Shown: positions 9,601-18,728 of the stretch, piece after piece
Position numbering within the stretch: position 1 is the first letter of the stretch
Layout of the letters: each line of letters starts with the position of its first letter
Source: Streptosporangium canum
GTDB taxonomy: Bacteria > Actinomycetota > Actinomycetes > Streptosporangiales > Streptosporangiaceae
Direction of reading: 5' to 3'
Assembly: GCF_900113865.1 (NCBI RefSeq)
Contig: NZ_FOQY01000004.1
Location: forward strand, 1-64,000
DNA: 64,000 bases
The notes under the pieces: generated by a model
The model's input: the letters and a program-made list of their open reading frames with translations, nothing else
Told to the model about the DNA's origin: nothing
Database searches by the model: none
Position numbers and translations under genes: made by a program

Positions 9601-9702
9601 GCGCTGGCCGAGGCCCACGCCCTGGCCGAGAAGCTGGATCCCCCGGCGGCCGAGCAGGTGCGCGAGCAGCTCGCCGAAAGGGCGCGGGGCCGGGCGGAGT
9701 GA
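6634..9702 (+). CDS. AfsR/SARP family regulator with NB-ARC and TPR domains, about 1022 aa
   Basis: A large SARP. Residues 1-95 form the OmpR-type winged helix (VEFRVLGPLEVVTGDQRLDL), followed by the BTAD domain to about 245, an NB-ARC/AAA ATPase with Walker A IVGKAGIGKTT near residue 305 and a LIVLDDAGNE Walker B, and a TPR-rich C-terminal third. Such proteins bind direct repeats upstream of biosynthetic genes and recruit RNA polymerase. I take GTG 6634 as start because AAGGAG (6622-6627) lies 6 nt before it; ATG 6628 would directly abut that site. It follows the small exported peptide gene in the same direction. The phased repeats at 5687-5772 are a candidate target. Confidence 0.9.
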   Translation: MEFRVLGPLEVVTGDQRLDLGGIRQQTVLAALLLDANRAVTTGRLMEAIYGDDPPTTSRAQVQICISALRRLFAAHSSADVISTQSQGYAIQADSSQIDSHRFEKLILQARRAREARDLDEAIKHYRKALALWRGPALDGIESRLVQSAASRLAEHRITANEDCVQLELDLGRHHELVGELTELVEEYPLRERLRGQLMLALYRSGRQAEALQVYRLARQTMIEELGIEPNERLQQLEYAILTSDESLDLPAQPAKVVEEPAPRVPNAPSMLPTDIADFTGRTKQIDDIRQRLTLAVDDRSRFAVPIIAIVGKAGIGKTTVAVHSAHSVAEHFPDGQLYADLHGGVSRPTSPMQVLERFLRVLGVPGTALPDGLEERAEMYRALLADRRMLIVLDDAGNESQVLPLLPGNPASAVIITSRSRLAGLAGAIHVDVDIFDSSQSMDLLSRIAGVERVQSEAESAAALAELCGQLPLALRIAGARLLARPHWSIEQLVGRLEDETRRLDELKHGDMGIRASISLTYDSAAEDARRLFRRLAILDSQIFSAWISAALLDMPFADAQDLLDDLADAQLVETTGVGRGVHTQYRFHDLIRVFARERLAAEESAGERGAALGRVLGGLLFLAEAARRREYGPDILVHSDASLWSLPRDLVDQLIAVPLAWFERERMILVSGIRQAAQAGLVELCWSLTINAVTFFEARVYLDDWRETHDIALAATRHARDKRGQAAVLHSMGSLAITEQRFDDAQREFEAAVRLFREVSDDRGVAMAIRNIGFLDRMNGRFDEAAAHYEWALEIFRTIGDQVAAAYALHNLAQLRLEFDDLEGAKRLLSEALQLSGNGGSRRVRAQVLHRMGHVHLQSDEPALAARVFDEALTVVRDIGDPTGEAYALHGLGIARLRQGMLAEAEGALRHALMLASTSSQRLAEARVLVGLGELTIATGNPAQAVPYFQQALALFRRIQVPLHEARTLVMLGDAHLAAGDSAAAHDALAEAHALAEKLDPPAAEQVREQLAERARGRAE

Positions 9703-9882
9703 CGCAGGCGCCGCCTCCGCGAAACGTTCCCGGGGCGGCCGAGAGAGGTCTGCCCAGGACGTTCTTCCGAATCGCCGCAGCAGAGCGTCATTCCGAATCA
9801 CCCGGATCGCACGGATCGCACGGCGCGCTCTGCACGGCCTGGCGGTTCCGTCGCGCCGCGCGTCACGGCCGCGGGCCGTCCG

Positions 9883-11700
9883 TCAGCGTCCCACCCGCCG
9901 CCGTTCCGCGCGGTCGAGCCGCCATCGGCCGTACCGGCTCTGCCAGCGCGCCCGCGCGTGGCGCCAGCCCGCCTGGCCCCGGGAGAGCCCGCTCTCGGAG
10001 CGCTCCACCAGCACCCGCGTCACCGCCGCCCTGATCGCCGGGTAGCGCAGCCGCAGCTCGAACCAGAGGGACTCGACCGTCCTGCCGGCCCGGACCAGGA
10101 CCGAACGCCCCTGGCCCGTGAGCTCCTGCCGCCGCCGCCGGAACTCCTCCCGGCTCTCCTCGGCGAGCTGCCTGCCGGCCTCGTCGGCGCTTGAGGTGAG
10201 CAGAAGCACCGACACGATGGCGGCGCGGGTCTCGACCTCCCCGGCGTTGCCCTTCAGGGCTTTCCTGCGCTGCTCCGACCACCAGGTGACCCGCCCGATC
10301 GCGGCCCGGCGCAGCGGGTGCAGGCTTTCGGCGCGCAGCCGCCATCGCTGCGCGCGGGCGGCCTGCGGGACCAGGCACAGCTCGACGGCCGCCGCCACGC
10401 CGCGTTCCCAGGTCCCGGCGGAGACCGGTCCGACGATGTCGTACAGCCGGTCGAGCACGGCGCGCACCTCGGCCATCACGACGGGGACCTCGGCCTCGAC
10501 CCCGAGCAGGCGCGCGCATCCGCCCGCCGTACCCTCCGGGCACCGCGGATGCGAGCAGCGGTGGCGGGCGGCGTGGGCGAGCGCGCCGGCCGCCACGGCG
10601 TCGGCGACGGCGTGGTGGCCGGACGATCCGCCTCTGGCCAGGTCGAGGAGGCCCTCGGCGTCGATCGCCATTCCCCGGTATCGCGGCCGCAGCCCGGCCG
10701 TGAACGCGGCGGCGAAGGCGGCGACGGCCACGGGCTCCGCCTTGTCGAGCCATCCCCGGTCGAAGCGCTCGTCGCGGACCTCGCGATCGAGCCAGGTCGC
10801 GAGCCGGTTCCGGCCGCCGTCGCGCAGCCAGGACTCGGCCGCCCCGGGCCGCGCGGTCAGGTCGATCGCCAGGGCGGTGGGGGTGGCATGGCTCCGGCCG
10901 GCGAACTCCACGGGAGCGTACCGGCGGACGGCGCCGACGTCCGGCGCGGCGCCCGCCAGCCACGACCGCACCTCCGCCGCGCCCCACCGGGCGGCGGGGT
11001 CGACGGTCAGCAGCCCGGCGAGCAGCGGCTCCCAGCCCTCCCGGCCGGCTGCTCCGAGGTCGACGGCCGCGTCACCCGGCTCGAACACCGCGGGACGCCC
11101 GGTCAGCAGTTCGTGAGCGACGACCCCCAGCGTCCACCAGGCGGCGGGGGCTCCGCGGACCCCTTCGAGGGTCTCGGGCGCCACGGGCCAGGGAGAGCCG
11201 CCGGGGAGGGCCGCCCACTGCGCGGCACGGTGGTGGCCGAGCGCCAGGACCAGCGGATCGGTCTGCCTGACCAGCAGGTCTTCGGGGCCGAAGTCGCCGA
11301 CCTCGTGTCCCAGGGTGTTCTGCCAGCCGTCGAGGCAGCGGGTGACGGCGGCCACGACCTCACGTGAGCGCTCCTCGTGGAAGGGCCCCCTGTTCATGAA
11401 GTTCATGAGGTCGCGCAGGCTCCCCAGCGGGAGGAACTCCTGGACCAGCCAGGTCGCCTTCGCGTGGTCGTAGTCGATCAGCCTCGTCGTGTACGGCTCC
11501 ACCGTGATGAGACCGGCCACCCGTTCCAGCAGGGCCGGGTCCGCGCTCAGCCCCGGGCGGTAGACCCTGAGCGTCACCGCCGTGGAATCGCCCCCGTGGG
11601 GGTAGGCGAGGTAGAGGTCGCACTCGTCGTTCTGGAGCAGGAGGCGCTCGGGCGCGTATCTCCCGCTGAGGGTCCACGGGACGGACGTGCGGGGGATCAT
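9883..11700 (-). CDS. Pseudokinase-like protein (degenerate Ser/Thr kinase fold), 605 aa
   Basis: The N-terminal ~260 residues follow a Hanks-type kinase, but key residues are lost: the VAIK lysine is Arg (AVTLRVYRP), the catalytic loop is VGDFGPEDLLV instead of HRDxKPEN, and the DFG motif is ALG (LVLALGHH). The APE/activation-segment end (PVAPETLEG) and the WTLGVVAHELLTGRP helix survive. The C-terminal half is Arg/Ala-rich helical sequence of no family I recognise, with a Cys/His cluster (HRCSHPRCPEG) that could bind a metal. A short upstream frame overlaps its ATG by 4 bp. Probably a scaffold or signalling protein without kinase activity; partner unknown. Confidence 0.7.
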   Translation of the reverse strand: MIPRTSVPWTLSGRYAPERLLLQNDECDLYLAYPHGGDSTAVTLRVYRPGLSADPALLERVAGLITVEPYTTRLIDYDHAKATWLVQEFLPLGSLRDLMNFMNRGPFHEERSREVVAAVTRCLDGWQNTLGHEVGDFGPEDLLVRQTDPLVLALGHHRAAQWAALPGGSPWPVAPETLEGVRGAPAAWWTLGVVAHELLTGRPAVFEPGDAAVDLGAAGREGWEPLLAGLLTVDPAARWGAAEVRSWLAGAAPDVGAVRRYAPVEFAGRSHATPTALAIDLTARPGAAESWLRDGGRNRLATWLDREVRDERFDRGWLDKAEPVAVAAFAAAFTAGLRPRYRGMAIDAEGLLDLARGGSSGHHAVADAVAAGALAHAARHRCSHPRCPEGTAGGCARLLGVEAEVPVVMAEVRAVLDRLYDIVGPVSAGTWERGVAAAVELCLVPQAARAQRWRLRAESLHPLRRAAIGRVTWWSEQRRKALKGNAGEVETRAAIVSVLLLTSSADEAGRQLAEESREEFRRRRQELTGQGRSVLVRAGRTVESLWFELRLRYPAIRAAVTRVLVERSESGLSRGQAGWRHARARWQSRYGRWRLDRAERRRVGR

Positions 11701-11921
11701 GCCTCTCCCGCCGGCAGTCCGAGGAGGGAGAGCAGGCAGGGGGCGTCGCTCTTCACCTTGCGGATTCTAGCCAAAAAGCCGCCGAGCGCTCCGGGACGGA
11801 GCGTCAGCTCGGCCGCGGCGCCCCACCGGCCACCTCGCGCCGCGCTCCGTGTCCACACCGGCACCTCCGCCCTCACCAGGCAGGTGGGCCATGGCCCGTG
11901 GCGCGCCGTACCGGCCGCCAC
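11697..11921 (-). CDS. Possible short ORF coupled to the pseudokinase gene
   Basis: A reading frame of up to 74 codons ends with TGA at 11697-11699, overlapping the pseudokinase ATG (ATGA), the usual mark of translational coupling. The C-terminal part (LTLRPGALGGFLARIRKVKS and LLSLLGLPAGEA) looks protein-like; the N-terminal part is Arg-rich and may be non-coding. The start is uncertain (GTG 11921 or a later GTG). I recognise no family. It may be a real small protein or the remnant of a larger one. Confidence 0.3.
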   Translation of the reverse strand: MAAGTARHGPWPTCLVRAEVPVWTRSAARGGRWGAAAELTLRPGALGGFLARIRKVKSDAPCLLSLLGLPAGEA

Positions 11922-12189
11922 GGGCCTTCGCGTGCCTCCCGGCGGTCCGGCGACACTTCACCGACTTCCCGGATAAATCGCTTTTTACGTATGTGTACGG
12001 ATATCGCTACGGATGTTCGGCAGCTGATCGTGGATCTAGCGTCACGGCACGGGTTGCTGCACATCCTTCTTCCTTTTCACCCCCCGATCCCCGTCGTGCC
12101 CGCTGCCGGGCGTACGCCCGGCAGCGCGGCCGCCGCCGCTCGCGTACACGGCGAAACGCGGCCGGGGACACCGACCGAAAGGAACACGC
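11922..12189. other. Intergenic region upstream of the M4/M28 peptidase gene
   Basis: About 270 bp with an AT-richer patch near 11965-12010 (TTTTTACGTATGTGTACGG) that could hold divergent promoters. Nothing else is recognised. Confidence 0.4.
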
Positions 12190-15100
12190 GTGAGACGCAG
12201 AGCCGTACTCGCGGTCGCCGTCGGCCTGGCCGTGGTGGCCGCGGTGACACCTTCCTCACCCGCGGCCGCGAAACCCTCCCCGGGGCCGGCCGACCATGCT
12301 CGCTCCCTCCATGTCCGCTCCTTCGCCGACCCGCCCCAGCTCGCCGTGGCCGCCGCCGACCAGGCCGTCGCGAGCGGTCTGGACGAGCTGCGCAAGGGGC
12401 CCGACGAGGCATACCGGCGCACCGCCGTGGTGCCGGGCTCCGAAGGCATGTACTCCGTCGTCTACGAGCGCACCTACAAGGGGCTGCCCGTGGTGGGCGG
12501 CGACGCGGTCGTGATCACCGACTCCGCGGGGAAGGTGCGCGACACCGCGGCGGCCTCCGGCGCCACCCCGAAGGTGTCGACCTCGCCGACGGTGACCGCC
12601 GCGGACGCCCGCGCGAAGGCGAAGACCCGGCTGTCCCGGACCGACGACAGCGCGGACCCGCGCCTGGTGGTCCTGGCCTGGGGAGACAAGCCGCGCCTCG
12701 CCTGGGAGGCGCTGGTCTCCGGCATCGCCGACGGCAAGCCGAGCAAGCAGCACGTGTTCGTCGACGCGCGCACCGGTGAGATCGCCGACTCCTACGACGA
12801 GGTGCGGGCGGGCACCGGGACCGGCTACTACTACGGCCAGGTCACCATCAACACGAGCGGCTCCGGCAGTTCGTACTCGATGACCGACACGACCCGCAGC
12901 GGCATCCGCTGCGGCGGGCAGAACGGCTCCGCCTACACCGGCACCGACGACGCCTGGGGGAACGGCTCCGGGACGAACCTGGAGACCGCGTGCGTGGACG
13001 CGCTCTACTCGGTGCAGAAGGAATGGGACATGCTGCGCGACTGGCTCGGTCGCAGCGGCATCAACGGCAACGGCGGCGGCTTCCCGACCAAGGTCGGGCT
13101 CAACGACGTCAACGCCTACTGGGACGGCAGCACCACCAACTTCGGCCACTCGCAGGACAACCAGCGCCAGGCCACGCCGATCGACGTGGTGGGCCACGAG
13201 TTCGGCCACGCCATCTTCCAGACCACCCCCGGCAGCGCCGGCTCCGGCAACGAGAACGGCGGCATCAACGAGGCCGTCGGCGACGCCTTCGGCGCGCTCA
13301 CCGAGGCCTACGCCAACAACCCGAACGACCCGCCGGACTACGAGGTCGGCGAGGAGGTGAACCTCGTCGGCGACGGCCCGATCCGGTACATGTACAACCC
13401 GTCCCTGGTGGGCGACCCCAACTGCTGGTCCTCCTCGATCCCGAGCACCGAGGTGCACGCCGCGGCCGGTCCGTTCAACCACTGGTTCTACCTGCTGGCC
13501 GAAGGCTCCGCGCCGGGCGGCGGCAAGCCGAACAGCCCGATCTGCTCCGGCGGGCCCTCCTCGGTGACCGGCCTCGGCATCCAGAAGGCCGGGAAGATCC
13601 TCATGGGCGCGCTGATGCGCAAGACCTCGACCTGGAAGTACATCAACGCCAGGACGGCGTCGCTGGCCGCGGCGGTGGATCTGTACGGCGCGAGCAGCCC
13701 CGAGTGCGCCGCCACCAAGGCGGCCTGGAACGCGGTCAGCGTGCCGGTGCAGACCGGTGAGCCGACCTGTGCCGCGACGGGCAACGACTTCTCCGTGACG
13801 CTGAGCCCCGCCGCGGGCTCGGTACAGCCCGGCCAGCAGGTCACCTCGACCGTCGGCACGCAGACCACCTCGGGCAGCGCGCAGACGGTCGCCCTCACCG
13901 CCTCCGGCCTGCCGGCGGGCGCCACCGCGAGCTTCAACCCGGCGTCGGTGACCTCCGGCGGCACCTCCACCATGACCGTCGGCACCTCCGGGTCGACGCC
14001 GGCCGGGACGTACACCGTCACGGTCACCGGCTCCGCCACGTCCGGCACGCACACGGCGTCCTACATCCTGACGGTCGGCAGCGGGCCCGCCCCGACCGAC
14101 CCGCCGGACATCAGCCTCGCGAACGTCAAGGCGCACCTGCAGCAGTTCCAGACCATCGCCACCGCCAACGGCGGCACCCGCAGGTCCACGGGCGCCGGCT
14201 ACACCGCGTCGGTGTCCTACATCGAGCAGAAGCTCACCGCCGCCGGCTACACCGTGGCGCGGCAGCCCTGCACCTCGGGCTGCACCTCCGGGGCCGGGCC
14301 GAACCTGATCGCCGACTGGCCCGGCGGCGACGCCAACCAGGTCATCATGGCCGGCGCCCACCTGGACAGCGTCGCGGCCGGTCCGGGCATCAACGACAAC
14401 GCCTCGGGCTCGTCGGCGCTGCTGGAGGTCGCCCTGACCCTGGCGGCGAAGAACCCGGCCATGGCCAAGCACGTGCGGTTCGGCTGGTGGACCGACGAGG
14501 AGCAGGGCCTCAACGGTTCGGAGTTCTACGTCAACTCGCTCAGCTCCACCGAGCGAAGCAAGATCAAGACCTACCACAACTACGACATGGTCGGCTCGAC
14601 CAACGGCGGCTACTTCATCAACAACATCACCACCTCGGCGGCGACCTACCTCAAGGCCTTCTACGACGGCCTGAACCTCCAGCCGGAGGAGAACACCGAG
14701 GGGGCCAACCGGTCCGACGACGCGTCGTTCCGCAACGCGGGAATCGCCACCTCCGGCGTGGCGGCCGGCGCCAGCGCCGTCAAGACATCGGCCCAGGCCG
14801 CCAAGTGGGGCGGCACGGCGGGCCAGGCGTACGACCCCTGCTACCACCGCGCGTGCGACACGACCAGCAACATCAGCGACACCGTTCTGGACCGGGCCGC
14901 CGACGCCTCGGCGTACGCGATCTGGAAGCTCGCGACGGGCACCGTCACGAGCCGGGACTTCTCCATCTCCGCGAGCCCGTCGTCGGGGACGGTCCAGGCC
15001 GGCCAGGCGGTGACCTCCACGATCGCCACCGCCACCACGGCGGGCACCGCGCAGACGGTCAACCTGTCCGCGTCGGGTCTGCCCGGCGGCGCCACGGCCG

Positions 15101-15600
15101 GTTTCAACCCGGCCTCGGTGACCTCGGGCGGCTCGTCCACGCTGACCGTCGCCACCACGGCCACGACGCCCGCCGGCACCTACCAGGTGACGGTCACCGG
15201 CACCGGCGAGACCGCCACCCACACCTCGGTGTACACGCTGACCGTGCAGGGCACCTCGTCCGGCCGCACGTTCCGCAACGACACCGACTACACCATCGAC
15301 GACCTCGACACCGTCGAGAGCCCGGTCACCTCCACCGCGACCGGGACGGCGACGTCGCCCGTCAGGCTCACCGTCACCATCGACCACACCTGCGCCGAGG
15401 ACCTGGAGATCTGGCTCCGCGGCCCGAACGGACGGTGGTACCTGCTCGACAGCAGCGGCGGCTCCACCTGCACCTCGTACGGCACCCGGACCTACACGGT
15501 CCCGGTCACCCAGCAGGCGGCCGGCCAGTGGCTGCTGGAGGTGAGCGACAACTACTTCCAGGACACCGGCACTCTCGACTGGTGGAGCATCACCGTCTGA
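12190..15600 (+). CDS. Secreted multidomain peptidase: M4 thermolysin-like plus M28 aminopeptidase
   Basis: An 1136-residue exported protein. A signal peptide (residues 1-28) precedes an FTP/PepSY propeptide to about 210. The M4 catalytic domain has the zinc motif HEFGH (336-340) and the third ligand Glu361 in NEAVGD. Two copies of an ~100-residue Ig-like repeat (about 533-632 and 922-1022) flank an M28 domain with GAHLDSV near 722-728, INDNASG and WWTDEEQGLNGSEF. A proprotein-convertase P domain closes the protein (about 1040-1136). GTG 12190 follows GAAAGGAACAC. Both active sites look complete, so it should cut proteins internally and trim N-termini. It is closed by a shared terminator with the convergent LAL gene. 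Confidence 0.9.
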   Translation: MRRRAVLAVAVGLAVVAAVTPSSPAAAKPSPGPADHARSLHVRSFADPPQLAVAAADQAVASGLDELRKGPDEAYRRTAVVPGSEGMYSVVYERTYKGLPVVGGDAVVITDSAGKVRDTAAASGATPKVSTSPTVTAADARAKAKTRLSRTDDSADPRLVVLAWGDKPRLAWEALVSGIADGKPSKQHVFVDARTGEIADSYDEVRAGTGTGYYYGQVTINTSGSGSSYSMTDTTRSGIRCGGQNGSAYTGTDDAWGNGSGTNLETACVDALYSVQKEWDMLRDWLGRSGINGNGGGFPTKVGLNDVNAYWDGSTTNFGHSQDNQRQATPIDVVGHEFGHAIFQTTPGSAGSGNENGGINEAVGDAFGALTEAYANNPNDPPDYEVGEEVNLVGDGPIRYMYNPSLVGDPNCWSSSIPSTEVHAAAGPFNHWFYLLAEGSAPGGGKPNSPICSGGPSSVTGLGIQKAGKILMGALMRKTSTWKYINARTASLAAAVDLYGASSPECAATKAAWNAVSVPVQTGEPTCAATGNDFSVTLSPAAGSVQPGQQVTSTVGTQTTSGSAQTVALTASGLPAGATASFNPASVTSGGTSTMTVGTSGSTPAGTYTVTVTGSATSGTHTASYILTVGSGPAPTDPPDISLANVKAHLQQFQTIATANGGTRRSTGAGYTASVSYIEQKLTAAGYTVARQPCTSGCTSGAGPNLIADWPGGDANQVIMAGAHLDSVAAGPGINDNASGSSALLEVALTLAAKNPAMAKHVRFGWWTDEEQGLNGSEFYVNSLSSTERSKIKTYHNYDMVGSTNGGYFINNITTSAATYLKAFYDGLNLQPEENTEGANRSDDASFRNAGIATSGVAAGASAVKTSAQAAKWGGTAGQAYDPCYHRACDTTSNISDTVLDRAADASAYAIWKLATGTVTSRDFSISASPSSGTVQAGQAVTSTIATATTAGTAQTVNLSASGLPGGATAGFNPASVTSGGSSTLTVATTATTPAGTYQVTVTGTGETATHTSVYTLTVQGTSSGRTFRNDTDYTIDDLDTVESPVTSTATGTATSPVRLTVTIDHTCAEDLEIWLRGPNGRWYLLDSSGGSTCTSYGTRTYTVPVTQQAAGQWLLEVSDNYFQDTGTLDWWSITV

Positions 15601-15624
15601 GCGGCGGACAAGCGCAGTGAGGGC

Positions 15625-15656
15625 GCCCCCGGGACCGAGTGGCCGGTCCCGGGGGC
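15625..15656. terminator. Bidirectional terminator between convergent genes
   Basis: GCCCCCGGGACC (15625-15636) pairs perfectly with 15645-15656 across an 8-nt loop. It lies between the peptidase stop (15600) and the LAL stop (15676), so it can serve both. Confidence 0.85.
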
Positions 15657-15675
15657 TCTTCGTCGTCTCCCGCGT

Positions 15676-18489
15676 TCAGACGGGCGGGGCGACCTCGGTC
15701 CGTGACCGGACACCGAGCTTGCGCAGCACGGTGGCGACGTGGGTCTCGACCGTGCGCGTCGACAGGAACAGGACGCCGGCGATCTCCCGGTTGGTCCGGC
15801 CGAGCGCGACGAGCCGGGCCACCTCCCTCTCCCGCTGCGACAGCGCGCCGGCGTTGCCCTTGCGGCCCCGCGGCAGCGGGAACTCCGCGCCGATGTCGCG
15901 CAGCGCGCGCCGGCAGCGTGCGGCGTCGTGGGTGGCGCCGAGCGCGCCGAACCGTTCCGCCAGCTCGGCGAGGGCCGAGGTGGCGTGACGATCACCGAGG
16001 GCGAGCCTGGCACGCGCCTCGCCCTCACCCGCCCGCGCCGCCGCGTAGGGCTGGGGCAGGGCCGCGTACGCCTCCCGGGAACGGGCGAAGAAGCCGGCGG
16101 CGGCGGCCGGCCGCCGATCGGCGGCCAGCGCGCCCCGGGCGTGGTCGAGAGCGGCGTGCGCGGCGGGCGCGGTACGGCCCGCGATCCCGCCGGCGAATTC
16201 GGCCAGCAGCTCGGCCCCCTCCCGCACCCGCCCGGCGCGGGCGAACGCGGTGACGGCCGAGGGGATCAGGTCGGCGCCCCAGACCCACACCCCCTTGCGG
16301 CGTAGCCGGGCGACCGCCTGCCCGGCCTCCGTGACCGCGCTCTCCAGCGCGCCACGGGCGAGGTGCAGCTCGACCAGGCCACCCGCGGCGGCCACCGCCA
16401 CCGGGAGGAAGCGCGCGTCCGGCGCGTCCATGCCCGCGCCGCGAAGGTGCCCGGCTGCCTCCTCCCACTCACCGGTGGCCAGGGCGAGCAGCCCCAGCAC
16501 CAGCCAGACGTCCACCGCGATCCAGGGCGTCTCGGTGGCCAGCTCCGCCAGGGTGGCCGCCCGGTCGCGGAGCCCGTCCCATCGGCCGGTCAGCCAGTGC
16601 CTGCGGATCGTCGAGACGTCGACGAGGTAGGCGGGGTAGTGCGCACCGGCCTCCGCGGCCAGCCGCCTGCCCTCCCTGCCGAACTTCTCCGCCGCGTCGT
16701 AGTGGCCCAGCATGGTCGCCGAGTCGTGCAGGTTGCAGTAGCCGCGGGCGGCCTCGCGCCGGACCGCCGCGGACGGGTCGGCGACCGGCAGCGTGGCGGC
16801 GACGGTGAACGCGTCCGGAGAACCGACCGTCATCTCGAACGAGGCCCGGTTGGCCAGGACCGCCGCCGCCAGCTCCGGGTTGTCGGCGGTCGCGACGAGC
16901 GCCTCGGCGCGGGCCATCCACTCCTCCTGCGTCGCCAGTGATTCGGTGCCCCACCCCGGCAGCGCGAGGCTCGCCCAGCCACGGGCGGCCAGCGTCGGCC
17001 GGTCGCGCAGCTCGGCGACGGCGGTCATGATCTCAGGACGTCCGGCGGCGCTGTCGCCCTCCTGGTTGCACAGCACCAGGCCGAGATTGAGGCGCGCCTC
17101 GCCGCGCGCCTCGCGGGCCAGGAAGTCGTCCCGCAGCAGGCGGCGCAGCAGCCGCACCACCCGCTGGTGCGGCAGCCCGGTCGCCGCCAGGCGGCTCAGT
17201 GCCAGCGCGAGGGGACCGCGGTCCGGTTCGGGCAGGTCGGGATCGGCGAGCATGCCCTCCAGCACCTCGACGGCCAGGGCGGTGTCGCCGAGTGCGGCCG
17301 CCCGGTCGGCCGCCGCCGTACCGTGGCGCAGCCATGCCTCCAGGTCCCCGGCCTGCCGGGAGTGGAAGGCGAGCTGGACCAGCGGCGGAGGCTCCATCGC
17401 CGACAGCGCGATCATCGCGCGCTCGTGCGCCGGCCGCCGGTCCGGGCCCGGGATCGCGTCGTACACGGCCTGCTGGGCCAGGGCGTGGCGGAAGCCGTAC
17501 CGGCCGCCGGGATGCTCGTGGAGCACGCCGGCGCGCAGCGCCTCGCCCAGCCCGGTGGAGTCCCCGCCGACCGTCGCGATCAGCTGCTCCCCCACGGGAA
17601 GCCGCAGCACCGCCGCCGCCCGTACCGCGCTCACCGCCGCCGCGGACAGGCCGGCCATCCGCTCGGCCGTCGCCTCGCGCAGCAGCAGCGGCACCCCGAC
17701 ACGGTCCAGCGCGTCGGGCCCCTCCTCGTCGGGCAGGGACCGGACGACCTCCTCCACCACGAACGGGATGCCCGCCGTACGCTCGTGCAGCCGTGCGACG
17801 AACGTGGACGGCAGGTCGGTCCGGTTCAGCAGCGCGCGGGCCAGGCTGCTCACACCCGTCACGTCCAGTGGCCTCAGCGGTATCACCAGGCTCGTCGTGC
17901 CGGGCGGGTGCCGGTAGGTGTGTCCCAGCGGCAGTCCGGGCGTGTCCAGGTCCTCCCGCCGGTACGTCGCCACCACCGTCAGGCCCCGGGGCGGCTGGTC
18001 GGCCAGGAACCGCAGCAGGTCCCGCGTCCCGTCATCGGCCCAGTGCAGGTCCTCGATCACGAGCAGGGCCGGCCCGACGGCGGCCAGCAGGGCGCGCATC
18101 GCGCGAAACAGCCGGTGCCGCTCGGCCCGTGGATCGGTCAGCCGCCGCGGCGACGGCGGCAGCGCGCGCGCCAGCTCGGGGAGGTAGTCGCGGAGCGCGC
18201 CGGTGACCGGGTCGAGCGCGTCGATCGGCGGCAGCCGGCCCGCGATCTCCCGCAGCGCCTCCACCACGGGCCCGTACGGAAAGGGTTCACGGATCTGGTG
18301 GCAGTAGCCGAGAAGGACGGACCGGTCACCCGACACGAGACGGCTCAGCGCGGCGTGAACGAGCCGGGTCTTCCCTATGCCCGCCTCTCCCTCCACCAGC
18401 ACCACGGCCGGCGGGCGGGCCATCGCGTCGACGAGAGCCCGCAGCTCGGCGGCGCGTCCAACGAGTGCGGGCGAGGCCAGGCTGCTCAT
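15676..18489 (-). CDS. LAL-type LuxR family regulator, about 937 aa
   Basis: A second large ATP-binding LuxR regulator. With the start at ATG 18489 (MSSLASPALVGRAAELRALV), Walker A EGEAGIGKTR is at residues 34-43 and Walker B LLVIEDLHWAD near 150; the C-terminus is a LuxR helix-turn-helix (GALSQREREVARLVALGRTN onward). The in-frame ATG at 18540 adds 17 residues without a Shine-Dalgarno site, while GGAG lies 7 nt before 18489. It is convergent with the peptidase gene. An imperfect inverted repeat (about 18517-18538) and CAAGG-N5-CCTTG (18552-18566) lie upstream and may be operators. The regulon is unknown. Confidence 0.9.
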   Translation of the reverse strand: MSSLASPALVGRAAELRALVDAMARPPAVVLVEGEAGIGKTRLVHAALSRLVSGDRSVLLGYCHQIREPFPYGPVVEALREIAGRLPPIDALDPVTGALRDYLPELARALPPSPRRLTDPRAERHRLFRAMRALLAAVGPALLVIEDLHWADDGTRDLLRFLADQPPRGLTVVATYRREDLDTPGLPLGHTYRHPPGTTSLVIPLRPLDVTGVSSLARALLNRTDLPSTFVARLHERTAGIPFVVEEVVRSLPDEEGPDALDRVGVPLLLREATAERMAGLSAAAVSAVRAAAVLRLPVGEQLIATVGGDSTGLGEALRAGVLHEHPGGRYGFRHALAQQAVYDAIPGPDRRPAHERAMIALSAMEPPPLVQLAFHSRQAGDLEAWLRHGTAAADRAAALGDTALAVEVLEGMLADPDLPEPDRGPLALALSRLAATGLPHQRVVRLLRRLLRDDFLAREARGEARLNLGLVLCNQEGDSAAGRPEIMTAVAELRDRPTLAARGWASLALPGWGTESLATQEEWMARAEALVATADNPELAAAVLANRASFEMTVGSPDAFTVAATLPVADPSAAVRREAARGYCNLHDSATMLGHYDAAEKFGREGRRLAAEAGAHYPAYLVDVSTIRRHWLTGRWDGLRDRAATLAELATETPWIAVDVWLVLGLLALATGEWEEAAGHLRGAGMDAPDARFLPVAVAAAGGLVELHLARGALESAVTEAGQAVARLRRKGVWVWGADLIPSAVTAFARAGRVREGAELLAEFAGGIAGRTAPAAHAALDHARGALAADRRPAAAAGFFARSREAYAALPQPYAAARAGEGEARARLALGDRHATSALAELAERFGALGATHDAARCRRALRDIGAEFPLPRGRKGNAGALSQREREVARLVALGRTNREIAGVLFLSTRTVETHVATVLRKLGVRSRTEVAPPV

Positions 18490-18728
18490 CGGCGGCTCCG
18501 AGGGGATACGGGCTGCGGGACCCTCACGGAGGGTACCCACATATGTCCGTTCAAGGTCAACCCTTGGATATAACGGGCTTGTTGCGGCTGCGTGTCAAGA
18601 TTCACACACGGCGGCGGCGGCCGGACCGTATCCGGCGCTCATCGGGGCCGCGGCGCGGGACGCCCGCCGCCGGTCCAGCCGCGGAACATGTCAAGGCCGG
18701 CTGTGAGACCCCGCGCCGGCCTCGGCCC

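Noticed and set aside
12256-15387. 1043-codon minus-strand frame opposite the peptidase gene
   Set aside because: Shadow frame; the plus strand has complete M4 and M28 motifs.
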